Shown piece after piece: positions 38,050 through 49,904 of a stretch of 64,000 nucleotides of DNA; positions within the stretch are counted from its first letter, which is position 1, and every line of letters starts with the position of its first letter. The position numbers were made by a program, and so were the translations under genes. Below the pieces are notes generated by a model. That model did no database searches. It was not told the origin of the DNA and saw only the letters and a list, made by a program, of their open reading frames with translations. This DNA comes from Istiophorus platypterus (lineage: Eukaryota > Chordata > Actinopteri > Istiophoriformes > Istiophoridae). The DNA lies in the NCBI GenBank assembly GCA_016859345.1, contig CM029118.1, forward strand, positions 30,701,001-30,765,000. The letters run 5' to 3'.

Positions 38050-38564
38050 ATTGAGAATAGATGAGAAAAGAAGATGAACATAGAAATTGCCTGTAAAGTG
38101 CCCATTTATAGAAAATTATGTATCTTCTATTCAGACATAAAATAATAATAGCACAATATTCCTTTAGTGCATACTGACATTTTAATGGAATCGTATAATT
38201 AGTTGTTAAAATCTTTTAATATGTATCAATTAAATAATAGTTCTTAATTTAACACAGGCCCCACACACCACCCCACCAACACCCCTCACCACCAAAAGGA
38301 AAAGAAAAGAACAAAAAGAAAATGTGATGTTATCATTTACTTGGAGTACATTTTTAAGTGAATTAGTTACATTCATTGAACTGTTTTTACATTAACCACT
38401 TAACTTTACCTGAGTAAAAAATTCTAGTACACCTTCCAATTCCCAATTTTCACACATATGAACAACCATTTATAAAAGAACAGGTAGTGAGCATGTAAGC
38501 ACCTTAAATATACTTCAAAGCCAATGTTTCAGGCGTAATATGGTGAAGTGAAAATGATTATGTT

Positions 38565-38607
<43 letters not shown>

Positions 38608-39084
38608 TTACATTTCAATTATCCAGTATTTCCATTTTATGAAATGGTTTGGCTATAAAATAAAATATTTGACTATAGATATCATAACACTTAAATTTAC
38701 ATATTCAACCAGTTGATACAGAATATATAAGGAAGATTTCTCAAACTTTAAGGCCTCCTAAGGGGAAATAAAAGAGGAAAAACTGTTAAGGGGTATAGAT
38801 TTAAGCATTAATAATTATCTTTTGGATGTTTGCTGACAATGATACATGTGTTGTGTGTGTAGTTCATTTGTTGATGAATTAATTAAAAAATTGGCACTAT
38901 GTGTGCTCTGTATATCTGCAGAAATGCATATTGGTCATGTATAACAATGGCTGCTATGGTGGTGCTGGAAGGATGTCCAATAAAAGTTGTGAAATATAGA
39001 TACCTGTATACAATTTCACAGTACATGAGGTTTATCAAATTGAATGTTATATCATCAAATCTGTTTATTTATATTCACTAGAAC
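38050..39084. other. Non-coding stretch with TA/TG microsatellite
   Basis: AT-rich; the only clear feature is the microsatellite at 38564-38605. Confidence 0.5.
38564..38605. repeat. (TA)n(TG)n compound microsatellite
   Basis: A short TA run passes directly into an uninterrupted TG run. Confidence 0.95.
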
Positions 39085-39370
39085 AACCTACAAAAGGCCC
39101 AATCATGGGAAATGAGGAAAACCATGGAAGGATTGCAGGAAAAGGGTGGCAGGCATGGTTATTCCCAGTCAAGGTCAGCTTTAGATGATTCCCTGCTCAG
39201 TCAGTTTGGAGAATGATCACAGCCATTGGGATAGCAAGAAAGGAGAGGAAGAGAGCAGCTCACAGGATGGGGGAGTCAGCAGACAGTAGGAGAAAGGAGA
39301 TAAGCTGAAAGCCAGGAGGAGGCGGTGGGCAGTGATTTGGCCACCACTGCTAAACCGCCAACTGCTCCTC
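39085..39370 (+). mobile_element. R2-like LINE, C-terminal end (copy A)
   Basis: A broken plus-strand frame reads LQEKGWQAWLFPVKV, then, past a stop, FPAQSVWR, the conserved tail just after the endonuclease in this LINE family. From 39187 to 39365 the DNA is clearly homologous to 46801-46997, including GGGCAGTGATTTGGCCACCA. It contains stop codons and is 5'-incomplete. It is followed within about 90 bases by the N-terminal finger of another copy in the same orientation. Confidence 0.65.
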
Positions 39371-39454
39371 AGACACAAAGGTAACAGCCAGCAAAGACCT
39401 GCGGACACTAAGACAGCTCACCTAAACAAGATTAGCTAAAGAGTTATTGGGTGC

Positions 39455-40830
39455 AAAGTATAATTGTGGAAAGATCTGCACGACAGGGCTTAAAATACAC
39501 ATAGCCAGGACAGAGCGTAGAAATAAGAGCCACAGGTGAAGTGCACAGGGGTAGCACCTGGTGAGATGCAGGAGGACTCCATGCAAGAAACACCTCACAG
39601 AACAGTTCTCTCAGTACCTGTGTCACCTCAAGTCTTCAGGGGGGAGCTACCCCATACCATCCCAGAGACCTAGCCCACCCTGTGAGAGAATAAATCAAAT
39701 GGCCTAAGGTAAGTAACATCGAGGAATGGCACCAACTAGACCAAGACCTCGACAAAGTATTAGAAGCCAGACTAGCTGGGAATGTGGAGCAGAAAGTCAA
39801 TTCTCTCGAAACAACAACATACAATCTGGCAAGAGAGCAGTTTGGAACAGAGGATGAGAATGTTAACACCAAAACTGCAAAGAAGCCAACCAGAAGAGAA
39901 AGAAAAATCCATCACCTGTGGAAAAAAATGGAGGTTCTTAACAAAACAGTACAATTGAGACCCTGCCAAAGAGGGGGAGGTCATCAAGAACCTGACGAAA
40001 TAGCGTAAGGATAAGGAGAACAAAAGATCTCAGTTCAAATAGAAACTTTCAGGTTCACCAGAATACTGCTGGGTAGAGAAGAGAAGATGTAAAGGGGGTT
40101 CCTGATAGGGACTCACAAAGAAATTTTTGGAGCCCAAAACTTTGATGCCAACCCAAACACTGACAATGCTGAAACACGGGAAAAGCGCTCAACATCAGTA
40201 AACCATCATGAAAGAAAGACCAAGAGGTAATTAAAAAAGCAAGAACAGGGTCTGGCACCAGCCAAAGTGGTATACCCTGCAAGGTGTAAAAGAAATGCCC
40301 GATAGGCTCTGGAAGCTGGCCTGGAGGATCTGGAAAAAGGGCACCACTCCATCATGCTGATAGAGGGCAGAGGGCTGTTTTGTTCCAAAGGATTAGAACT
40401 CCTCAACCGTCAGCCAATTCAAAACAATCTCACTCTTAAGTGTAGAAGGCAAAATTTTCCTCTCAATCCTAGCTAAAAGGATGATCTCATACATGACTAA
40501 GAACGGCTAAATTACATTGACACTTCTGTCCAAAAAGGAGGGATTCCAGGTTTCTCTGGATGTCTGGTGGACACACTGGTGTTCTGAGTCAGATGACCAG
40601 GGAGGAAGCAAACAAAGGCATCTGGCTAGATTTGGCCAACACACATGTATCGATTCCACTACCACATTCTTTTGCAAATCAAGGGAATGATCACCAGCTA
40701 TTTTGAGGCATACCGCTATAGATTGAAACAGCTCCATTTACAATTCAGTGACAAGACCTGAAAAAGGGGACTGTAACTGGCTGCACAATGTACAACATCT
40801 TCCTCATCATGTGAAAGAAACTCCTTATAA
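39455..40830 (+). mobile_element. R2-like LINE, N-terminal finger to reverse transcriptase (copy B)
   Basis: The order of recognisable segments matches an R2-like LINE protein: a zinc finger NCGKICTTGLKIH at 39462-39500; EWHQLDQDLDKVLEA at about 39725-39770 and a 74-residue open piece through 40008; SGIPCKVYKKCP at about 40255-40300 (the family's reverse transcriptase 'PYKVYK.CP' block); then TREEANKGIWLDLANT near 40590-40640, matching the motif A region where the catalytic Asp sits; and KKGTVTGCT near 40755-40785 (motif B). Many stops and frameshifts are present. Beyond this point the sequence changes to an L2-type LINE, so the copy is cut in its reverse transcriptase. Confidence 0.65.
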
Positions 40831-40949
40831 CAGACCCACCTTATAATGGTAACATAACAAAAAACATAGTCCCACACAGAAGCCCATGGTTCACCACCAA
40901 CCAGTTCATGTTTCAAACAGATACTCCCCATGTAACACCCACCCATTGA

Positions 40950-41405
40950 CAAACAAACTTTGGTTATTGGCAGCTCTTTTTTAAGAAAAGTGAAGTTAGA
41001 TACACTGGTGACCATATTTAAATGTATTCCTGGGCCTGGAGTGGGTGATGTAGACTCATATTCAAAGGATGAACGTAAGTGTACAGTAAGATTGTTATTC
41101 CCATCAGTGGTTATGACATGCGACTACACCAATCAGAGGTTACAAAAATTGTTGAGTCAGTGTGTATATATGCAATGACGAAGTCTGACTGTGTAGTTTT
41201 CTCTGGACCTCTGCCTAATCTGACCAGTGATGATATGTATAGCGACATGTCATCATTCCACTACTGGCTGTGAGGTGGTGTCCAGCAAACAATGTGGGCT
41301 TTGTTGATAACTTGTAGACTTTTCTTGGGAAGACCTAGTTTAATACATCCCACTATGGATGGAGCAGCTCTCATATCTAGAAATCTGACTCAGTTTATTA
41401 CAGTC
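40950..41405 (+). pseudogene. L2 ORF1 SGNH-hydrolase-like segment
   Basis: Pieces in shifting frames read TLVIGSSFLRKVKLD (an SGNH block I-like GSS in place of GDS), then YDMRLHQSEVTK, CVVFSGPLP, and finally GRPSLIHPTMDGAALISRNL, which corresponds to the family's 'DGLHPSR.GA.LLS.N' block with the catalytic His region. ORF1 esterase domains of this type are known in CR1/L2 LINEs. It is broken by stops and frameshifts and cannot be expressed as a whole. Confidence 0.6.
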
Positions 41406-41672
41406 AGGGGCTGAAATTTACTTTTTGACTAAGTGGCCAACGTGGCCGATAAATGAAAAAAACCACCAGCCAAGCATATTATTAACCGGCCAAAATAATA
41501 AATTGCCTTATTGTGTGACATATACACATGTGTCAGTATTTCATTGTGATAATAAGGTATTCTGTTGAATACAATCTTAATCTTAATCTTAAAGAAACCA
41601 AAATTGTTTGATCAGTGGTATATATATTAATTTATAAATCCATTTGAAATTTGAATGATTTTTCTTATTTAA

Positions 41673-41674
<2 letters not shown>

Positions 41675-41749
<75 letters not shown>
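41675..41749. repeat. (TA)n microsatellite, 75 bp
   Basis: Uninterrupted TA run between the ORF1 and ORF2 remnants of the L2 copy. Confidence 0.97.
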
Positions 41750-41753
<4 letters not shown>

Positions 41754-42182
41754 AATATTATTCAATTGATAGCCTTTTTTTTTTTTCCATGAAAACTTTC
41801 AACAAGTCTACAGGGAGCTAACGCTCATCATGTAGAACAACAATAGAGTTTTATGTCTACCACATAAACAAATTGCGGTAGATACTCTCAGCACAGTTTT
41901 TTATGACTATTTTGGTACAAACATTTACTTTCCAGTGAGGCACACACAGATGCAAAATCTACTTGCCATTGGCACCTGGCAGGTGTTAATTTCGGACCCT
42001 GCTTTTACGCTTCTTTGTGCCTCCCTTACAGCAGTCGCCCACTCAAAACCCCATAGAGATGTTGTCTGTCCTGGACCACATAAATTAAATAACTCAAAAA
42101 CAAACAAAAGATGATTTGTACTGTAAAAAAAATACTAAAAAATTAGACCGCCAGCACAGATATACGATAAAATAAGAGAACT

Positions 42183-44762
42183 AAATGTGGACTCTTTAAC
42201 ATTAAAACGCTCACATCCAAAGTTGTATTAGTAAATGATCTGATTTCAGATCTGATATCAGATCATCAAATTGATATATTTTTTTACTGAGACCTGGCTG
42301 TGTCATGATGAATCTTTTAGCCTAAATTAATCCACTCCCCACGGTCATAATAATACTCTTATTCCCAGAGGTACCGACCGAGGAGGCCCCTTTTTAACTC
42401 AAGCCTAATAATCAACCCTAAACCTTAACTCAGTTAAAACTCATTCCAAAGCCTAATTCCTAGTCTTAAATAACCAACTTGTAAAACTTTAAAGCCTGTT
42501 CTATCTGTTAAAGTGTTCCATGTTCCTGGACCATACTCTGAATTTCTATATGAATTCTCAGAGGTTTTATCAACCTTGGTCGTAAGTACAGATAGAATAA
42601 TTATAGTAGGTGTTTTCAATATCCATGGGGATGTTTATAATAATAGCCTCAGCACTGTGTTTATCTCAGTTTTAGACTCAGTTGACTTTGCTGAGTGTAA
42701 ATAAACCCACTTACTGTTTTAACCACACCTTCAACCTTATTCTGACTTATGGCATAGAAATTTGATATTTAATCATCTTTCCACAATTCCCCTTCTATTA
42801 GACCATTATTTAATAAATTTTGGATTCCTGTTGCTGATCTACAGATCATTACCAGATGTCTATCTTATAGTGCTGTAGCTAAATTTAAGGAAGTGATCCC
42901 ATCAGTGCTAGAGTCACTGCTATATCACTATATAATAGAGAACTTGTATGCTAACCCTAGCCCCTCCCAAATTGATCTTGTTGATTATGCTGCAACACTC
43001 ATCATTGCCATGCTAAAAAAGAAGATAATAAAACAAAGGAGGTTAGCTCCATGGTTTAACTCACAAAAACATATATTAAAGCATAAACATGAAAACTTGA
43101 AAGGATATGGGACTTTACCAAACTCGAAGAAACCTGCTTAGCCTGACATGACAGTCTTAAAACAAATAGGAAGCCCCCTGTGATGCCAGAGCAGCCTATT
43201 TCTTATCTTTAATTGAGGGAAATAAAAACCAACCCAAGGTTTCTTTTCAACATTGTAGCCAGGATGGCTGAGTCATAGCTCAATTGATCCATGTATTCCT
43301 TTAACTCAGTAGCGATGATTTCATTAGCTTCTTTAATGATAAATTTACAAAATTTGACAAAATTTACATCCTCCTGCTTCCAATTTCCATTAACTTGTCT
43401 TCAAACAAAGAAACCTTCGAAACTGCTGTAAAACTTGATATATACAACCTTGGCCAACTAACTTCACTGAATTATTAATCTAAATCATCATCCTGTTGCT
43501 TAGACCCCATCTGCACTAGGGTGCTTAAGGAAATTTTACCCTTGGTAAGCATCATGTTATTAGATATAATCAATCTTTCTTTATTCACAGGCTATGTACC
43601 ACAGTCCTGTAAAATAGATGTAATTATACCTCTTCTTAAAAAGCCTACTCTTGATCCAGTTCTTAGTGCTGATTTTCACACTACTGACAATCACATCTTA
43701 TTAAAGAGACTTGAAAATTTCATTGGCATTATAGTACTCACTCTAAGCTTTTTCAAGCCCAGTTTATCAGATCTATTTAAGTTTGTGCACATTAATGATA
43801 AATCCTCCATTAACTGAAAAGCTACTCACAGTGTTTCACTAGGTTCTGTGTTTAGACCAGTTCTATACACCTTATATATGCTTCCCTTAGGCAATATTTT
43901 AGGAAACACTCCATAAACTTCCATTGTTATGCAGATGATAACTAATTGTACTTGTCAATGAGGCCTGATGAAACCAATTAATTGGCTAAACTTCAAGCAT
44001 GTCTTAAAGACATAAAGGCCTGGATGACCAGCAAGTTCCTACCTTTAAACTCAAAGACAAAATTAAAGTTATTGTACTTGGCCCCCAACACCTCCAAAAC
44101 ACATTATCTAATGATGTGCTTTCTTTAGATGGCATTGTTCTGGCCTCTAGCAACATTGTTATGAATCTTGGAGTTCTCCTCGATCAGGATATGTTTTTTA
44201 ACTCGAAACTACAAGGACTGCCTTTTTCACATAACATTGCAAAAATCAGGACCAATCTGTCCCAAAATGACACACACAAACTCGCACATGCTTTCATTAT
44301 TTCTAGTCTCAATAATTGCAACTCATTATCAGTGCGTCCCAACAATATCTTTAATACTCTACATCTGATTCAGAATGCTACAGCACAAGAATTGACTAGA
44401 AATAAAAATCATAACTCTCCTGTATTAGCTTCCTTGCATTGGCTCCCTGTATCCCTAAAATCCTTCTCATCACCTACAAAGCTCTTAATGGTTTGGCATG
44501 TAGGCATCTTAAAGAGCTTATACTACCATTTTACCCTTTAGAAGACTGTGGTCCCAGAATGCAGGCCTACTTGTGGTTCCTAGCGTCTTCAAAAGTAGAA
44601 TGGGAGTCAGAATGGGAAGCAGTGTCTGTAGAGATACCTTCCAGTTTGGGTCCGGGTGGAGGGGGGCTTAAGAGTAAGCTTAAAACCTTCCTTTTTGATA
44701 AAGTTTATTATAAAGGTTGGCTCAGGCTTAGCTTTAACCATCTCCTAGTTATGCTGCTATAG
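42183..44762 (+). pseudogene. L2 ORF2 endonuclease-reverse transcriptase, degraded
   Basis: Endonuclease: FFLTETWLCHDE region near 42280-42310, then PGPYSEFLYEFSEVLS, then IIVGVFNIHGDV where the family has GDFN, so the Asp is replaced by Val; LDHYLI stands where SDH is expected. Linker: KKKIIKQRRLAPWFNSQ at about 43010-43065. Reverse transcriptase: GYVPQSCKIDVI at 43591-43625, then near 43665 the frame jumps from LDPV to an FDTIDHNILL-like segment, a deletion removing the early RT motifs and the first catalytic Asp. The YADD motif is intact at 43928-43939 but is followed by a TAA at 43943. The C-terminus SKLKTFLFDKVYY ends at 44762 and parallels 53119. Confidence 0.75.
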
Positions 44763-44982
44763 GCCTAGACTGCTGAGGGACTTCCCATGATTCATTGAGC
44801 TCCCCTCTCCTCCTTTTTTCCTCTCCATATGTATGCAATCATATCCCAACAATGCTTGTTAATAACTTTACTTCTCTCTCCCATTGTTTTTTTACTTTCT
44901 CATCTCTATCCTCTCTCCTGCTGTCGCTTTCTGCAGGTTTTTCTGCCTTTTTCTGCCTCAGATGCTGCTCAAGATTGCAAAC

Positions 44983-45008
44983 CACCTACTGCCCCCATGA
45001 CTACTGCT
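44983..45008. repeat. Target-site duplication, left copy
   Basis: The 26 bases starting CACCTACTGCCCCCATGAC recur at 45691-45716 with one mismatch (T versus C). They flank the Rex1-like insert. Confidence 0.9.
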
Positions 45009-45690
45009 AATCTTTATTGTCATTGTACATGTACAATGAAATTGAATGCAATCCTATCAGTGCATACATCAGTCAAGTGCAAACAGTTATATAAATATCA
45101 AAGAGCCTCCAAAAGTAACTATAAAATATATAAAAAGAGTTTCTAAAAAGGGAAGTAAAACACATCTTACCACACATAAAAGACATTCACCGCACGATTC
45201 ATATCCTTAATATTGCACATTTCAAGTAGTGTTTAGTGCAGTTATGGCTTTTGGATAAAAATTGTTTTTTAATCTGCTTGTTCATGTTTTAATTTTACTG
45301 AAAAATCTGCCCAAGGGCAGCAGTTCAAACAGAGAGTGTCAGGGGACAGACAGATATGGATCTTTTGCTATGCTCTGGGCTTTTTTTGAGTCAGAGGGAA
45401 CTATAAAGTACTTCCAGGGAGAGGGGAGAGGGCAGCCAAAGATCTTTTGGGCTTTGGTGACAACCTTCCGGAGCACTTTCCTCTCTACTGCTGTGCAGCT
45501 GGCAAACCACACACAGATGCAATAAGTCAGTATGCTCTCTATGGAGCAGTGGTAGAAGGACTCAAGAAATTTTTGGGTGAGTTGGTTCTTCCTGAGGATC
45601 ATAAGGAAGTAAAGTCCCTTCTGTGTCTTCTTTACTAGTAATGTGTTTGTGCTCCAGGTCTGGTCCTCATCTATGTGCACGCCCATAAAT
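45009..45690 (-). mobile_element. Rex1-like LINE, 5'-truncated, nested antisense in L2
   Basis: Read on the minus strand, the element starts inside an RT C-terminal region (open from 45686 to 45339: HIDEDQTWSTNT, FYHCSIESILTYCICVWF, RKVVTKAQKIFG) and ends at 45009 with TGTACAATGACAATAAAGATT, i.e. a GACAATAAAG 3' end typical of fish Rex1/Babar-type LINEs. The 682-bp insert is bounded by a 26-bp target duplication of L2 3' UTR sequence. The truncated 5' end and terminal 3' end fit target-primed reverse transcription. It is more recent than the L2 copy it splits. Confidence 0.8.
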
Positions 45691-45716
45691 CACCTACTGC
45701 CCCCATGACCACTGCT
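45691..45716. repeat. Target-site duplication, right copy
   Basis: It matches 44983-45008 at 25 of 26 positions. Confidence 0.9.
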
Positions 45717-46194
45717 TGAATTAAAATGATCATTACTGTTACTATTTTACACATTCTTCTTATTATTATTAGCTCTATTCTATTCTATTCTTAAGTATTT
45801 TAACTATTTTTTTTCTCATAACTATCATATATTCTTATGTGGTGCTTGTATCCTGTATTGTGCTATGCTCTCTCTCCCTCTCCTGCCCCCATTAGTCTCT
45901 CACTCTCTCTCTCTATCCCTTTCTCTCTCACTCTCAACCCAGCTGGTCGAGGCAGACGGTCGCCCACCATGAACTGGGATCTGTTCAATGTTTTCTACCT
46001 TTTAAAAGTTTCGTGGACCCATTTACCAAGTACCTGCTCATGGGGGAATCGATGGGTCTCTGTAAATAATTATAAATAATAATAATTCAATTCTACAACT
46101 ACCCTACATGAAAAGTGCCCTGAGATAATCTCTGTTATGATATGGCACTATAGAAATAAAATCTTATTTAAATCAATTGAATTGGAATATCATG

Positions 46195-47000
46195 CACAGG
46201 AAGACAGAGTTTTTGAACCTCCCACTTCTGACAACTGGGGAAGGCAGACACCAAGGAGGGGAGAACCATAATCCAGGAGGAAGTACAGCATCTTGAGGAG
46301 AAGGACAAAGAGGAAAGGCTGTGGAGCTAGCATCCTAGGGATCCTGGGCTAAATGGGACTATCCAAAGGGAAAGATCATATGGGCAGATCTATGGAAATT
46401 GGAAGCTTTGCACATCTCCTTCCTCTTGCGATCATTGAACTACACATTCCCAACTCATATGAATTTGCACAGGTGGGGCATGAGAGAGGACCCTCTGTGT
46501 AACCTTTGCGGGGGAAGGGTCACCGTGGTGCACATCCTATCAGGGTGTAAAACAGCACTCAACCAAGTGACGTACAGATGGCACCATGATAAGGTGCTCA
46601 TAACTAAAAGGAGGTGCAAGAAATGCCAAACACAGGGGAAACCAATGCCGTCAATCAAGTTTGTGAGGGAGGGAGAAAAGTCATCAACATCACTAAGAAC
46701 ATCAAACAACCTGTGGATGGATGAGGCAAAGAAAATTATCCTTATTGAATTTACAGTCCAGTGGGAATGAGCGTGTGACTATGAAAGAAAGAGTGGTAAG
46801 GATTCCCTGTTCAGTCATTTTGGAGAATGCTCACAGCTATTTGGATAACAAGAAAGGAAAAGAAGAGAGTGGCTTGCAGGAAGGGGGAGGCAGCAGAAAG
46901 AGCTTCATGTTGGCTATGGAGTAGGAGAGAGGTGATAAGCTAGAAGCCAGAAGGAGGAGATGGGCAGTGATTTGGCCACCACTGCTGACCTGTCAATGGG
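46195..47000 (+). mobile_element. R2-like LINE, C-terminal endonuclease region (copy C)
   Basis: A frame from about 46360 to 46770 reads WADLWKLEALHISFLLRSLN, then CNLCGGRVTVVHILSGC (46498-46548). This is C-x2-C-x7-H-x4-C, exactly the zinc knuckle preceding the restriction-like endonuclease of R2/R4/NeSL-type LINEs, followed by YRWHHDKVL, comparable to their RHNxV block. A deletion then removes the PD part; DEAKKIILIEFTVQWE keeps the second acidic half of the PD-(D/E)xK site. From 46801 the DNA matches copy A at 39187-39365, with an extra segment of about 20 bases. It could be the far half of copy B, separated by the L2 insertion, with loss of intermediate sequence. Confidence 0.7.
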
Positions 47001-47739
47001 ATAGTGTTCAGGGTTGAGACACCCAATGAATATTGGACACCCTCTGATGACATCAACTCCTCTTGGCCAAGGCTAAATTGATCATAGGTGAAAGAAGTGG
47101 AAGCATGTTTTTAGATGTATTTATTCTCATTATCAAATCTGATGACTAAAGTGTGTGTGTGATATTATTTGTCTGACAAACTTTTAATCTTTCTTCAAAC
47201 TTTTATGCGCCTGGGCCCCTGTAGTGCGAACATTGTTGTACATTCTCCATTTCTACACAACCTGTGCATGATATCTACAGTATGGTTCTTGACTTGATCT
47301 TGACCCCATCTAGACAAGCTGGCTATTTAAACTGTTCAAACCATTTAATAGTGGTGTAATTGTCATCAGGTTAACAATAAAATAAATCTTGAATCTGAAT
47401 TCTCCGGCCTCAGTTCAATCACCACTGCTGGACAACAACTTCTGTTCTCTTTGAATTATTTGGATTATTCAGATCATAAATTGGAAAGACAATCACATTA
47501 AAGATAGTCATATTCCTCTGGGCAGGTTGAGATATTAAACAGTAGGAGCCAACGTTTTTGTTATTTGATATTAATAATGAGAAATGCTGTGGAATGACGT
47601 CAGTAATTGCACCGTTTGAGAAATGTAGGTGTTAAATATATGCTTTCTTCATATCAGATGAAGGCAAAGAGATGAGACAGGCAAAAGTTTTAGCATGGAA
47701 TGTATGACTCTGATTTGGAGGAGGTGCTCTGCTCTGTGT

Positions 47740-47816
<77 letters not shown>

Positions 47817-49904
47817 TCATCAATAAATATAAAAGTCCCAGGTCATGTCCTAGGTGGTGTCAGTTGAAAATTGGATTTGAAAGTTCCATTTGTATTTATC
47901 AGAGAAATTTGTTTGTTTGAGGTATATAGGTTTATAATACATCCCACATTCACAATGGAATATCACTATTAGCAGCTAGCCTGCCAGCTATGCTACTTCA
48001 CCTAGAGGAGACATTTAAAAGAGATAGCTCTTGAATGTAACAAATATAACGCCATAGAGATGGCTGCTTGTTTTTCCTTTTCTACAGTAAGAGGAAAAAC
48101 TTTTCTGACAATAATCTTGCTATTTTCATCTGTATAATTATTAGAACCAAACAACACATGTTACAACTCCTCCTGAATGAGTTTAGCAAATACAATTTAT
48201 ACCTTTATCTACCTGTATAGTCTAAATATGTCTCATGCAGCATGACAGAGCTGGCTGAATCACTTGTGGATATGACCTCTATTATTAGATTTACACCTCA
48301 CCGGAACCAAGGGCCACTGGCAGTGACTCTTTAGTCTACCTTTCAATACTCAGGAACCTTTATGAGAACCCATAGGGCTTATGTATGCCTCAACAGTTGA
48401 CTTACTTTTAGGGCTCACTAACATTTTCTGCAACAGCTGTTGATATAAACACAAAACAAATTTTAAAATACATTGAATAAGTTATTATTGATTCAGGCAC
48501 TGGGATCATTACAAACAGAGTTGCTCTCAGGCTCATAGTCTCTTCCTCAGTTACCTTACAGCCAGTGCACCTTCAACTGCTGCGTACACAGAGGTCTTTA
48601 GCCAATTTCCTATTTCTAATGGAAGCCCAAGCCAGTGAGAAAACAGAGCAGACAAAGTAAAAGGAGAAAACATTCATACAGTTCCACTAAAATCAATCCA
48701 TTTTCCCATCCCTAACTTAATCAGTTACCACCCACTTATAATTCCAGCTTAATTTGATTCAGGCACTCCATACTTCTCTCAATCTGTCTTCCATCACTAA
48801 TATATATAGGTAGATCTTGTATGCAGTCCACAGTACAACCTCAGCTCAAGTAATTGTTTTTTATTCATTGCAATACATACCTTAAATGTTCTCTCTCTAA
48901 CTGATAAGTACTGCTGTAAGGCTTCTGTTAATCTTTGCCCTTGTGACAGATGCTTGGACCCTCTACAACACTGGAAATATGCAGAATTTCTGATGTCAGA
49001 AACTTTTTTATTAAGATTTTGCCGAAAAACAGCAAGAACAAGCATATAGTGCAAAACAAAAGAAATGGAGGAATTGTCTGCTTTTAACTCAAAAAATTCT
49101 GGGCAAGTCTCATCCATCCTTTTCAAAACCCAATTTCTGTCTGTCACATTTGGCCTTTACACCTCCCTCTTCAATGAATGATTGGAGTCATGAATGTGAA
49201 AGCAATGAGAATAAATTGCACTCTTGATAAGGGAACTGAATTTGGCTTTGCCAAACTCTTTTTTTCCTCTCCAGAAAAAAATGCTTCATGTTTTGATGAC
49301 AACTTCTCAGACAGATGCTGATTGGCAGTGATAACATTCAGTTGGAATATGCAGAGTTTCAAAAAGGTATAAATTCATCTTGTGAAAATATGACATCTTC
49401 AAGCTTGCTGCACATTTTTGAACCTGATTACTACATCATCTAATTATATCAAAGTGACATACTCAAGTATATCAAATTAGCTATGATACTGTGATTATCA
49501 GCATATAAAAGACAAAATACAAAATACAAAGCAAATCTTTATCAAATCTGGATTAATGATTAAATAAAACAGTTTCTGACTGATGAAGGTTGACCGATGA
49601 AGCTTTTCATTAGTCTGGTGTCAGCTGGCTCACTTATTCTCAATATCAATGATTTATAAGTGCATTATTTTTTGGGCTACTAGCTGACTGGTAACAATTC
49701 AGTTATATTCATCCACTCATCTTAGGTGGGTAGTTCATGGTTCCCAGGGGATGAATCTATATCAATTTGGTGATAGCCTGATTTTCCCTACACCTTGTTG
49801 CTCAAAGTGTAAATCTCACAACAACTGTTGCAACTGGTTTGCCTAAGGCATTCATGGTCTTTGTGAACTATAATGACCCTTTTTGACTTTTTGACTTTTT
49901 ATCA
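47001..49904. other. Non-coding stretch with TA microsatellite
   Basis: No supported exon was recognised; 47737-47815 is a microsatellite. Confidence 0.5.
47737..47815. repeat. (TA)n(CA)n microsatellite
   Basis: A long TA run with one AAAT interruption, ending in a short CA run. Confidence 0.95.

Larger units (their letters stand above)
40930..46187 (+). mobile_element. L2-type LINE, near full length but decayed
   Basis: The element can be followed from an ORF1 hydrolase-like segment (40950-41405) through endonuclease and reverse transcriptase (42183-44762) to a long 3' UTR ending in CTATAGAAATAAAA and TTGAATTGGA near 46187. It is interrupted by a TA microsatellite (41675-41749) and an antisense Rex1-like LINE (45009-45690). 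The last part matches the second copy at 52733-53760. I call it L2 (Maui-like group) from the C-terminus, the pyrimidine-rich 3' UTR containing the GGTCGAGGCAGA block, and the AAATAAAATTGAATTG-type end. The left boundary is approximate. Confidence 0.75.

Noticed and set aside
40810..40860. Possible L2 target duplication, ATCATG-type match with 46185-46200
   Set aside because: Only about six to eight bases match and the L2 left boundary is uncertain, so this is not distinguishable from chance.
47632..47823. Open frame made largely of alternating Ile and Tyr
   Set aside because: It is translation of the TA microsatellite.
48797..49147. Minus-strand open frame of 116 codons
   Set aside because: No recognisable motif, no splice sites in phase and no neighbouring exons of the same protein; likely chance.
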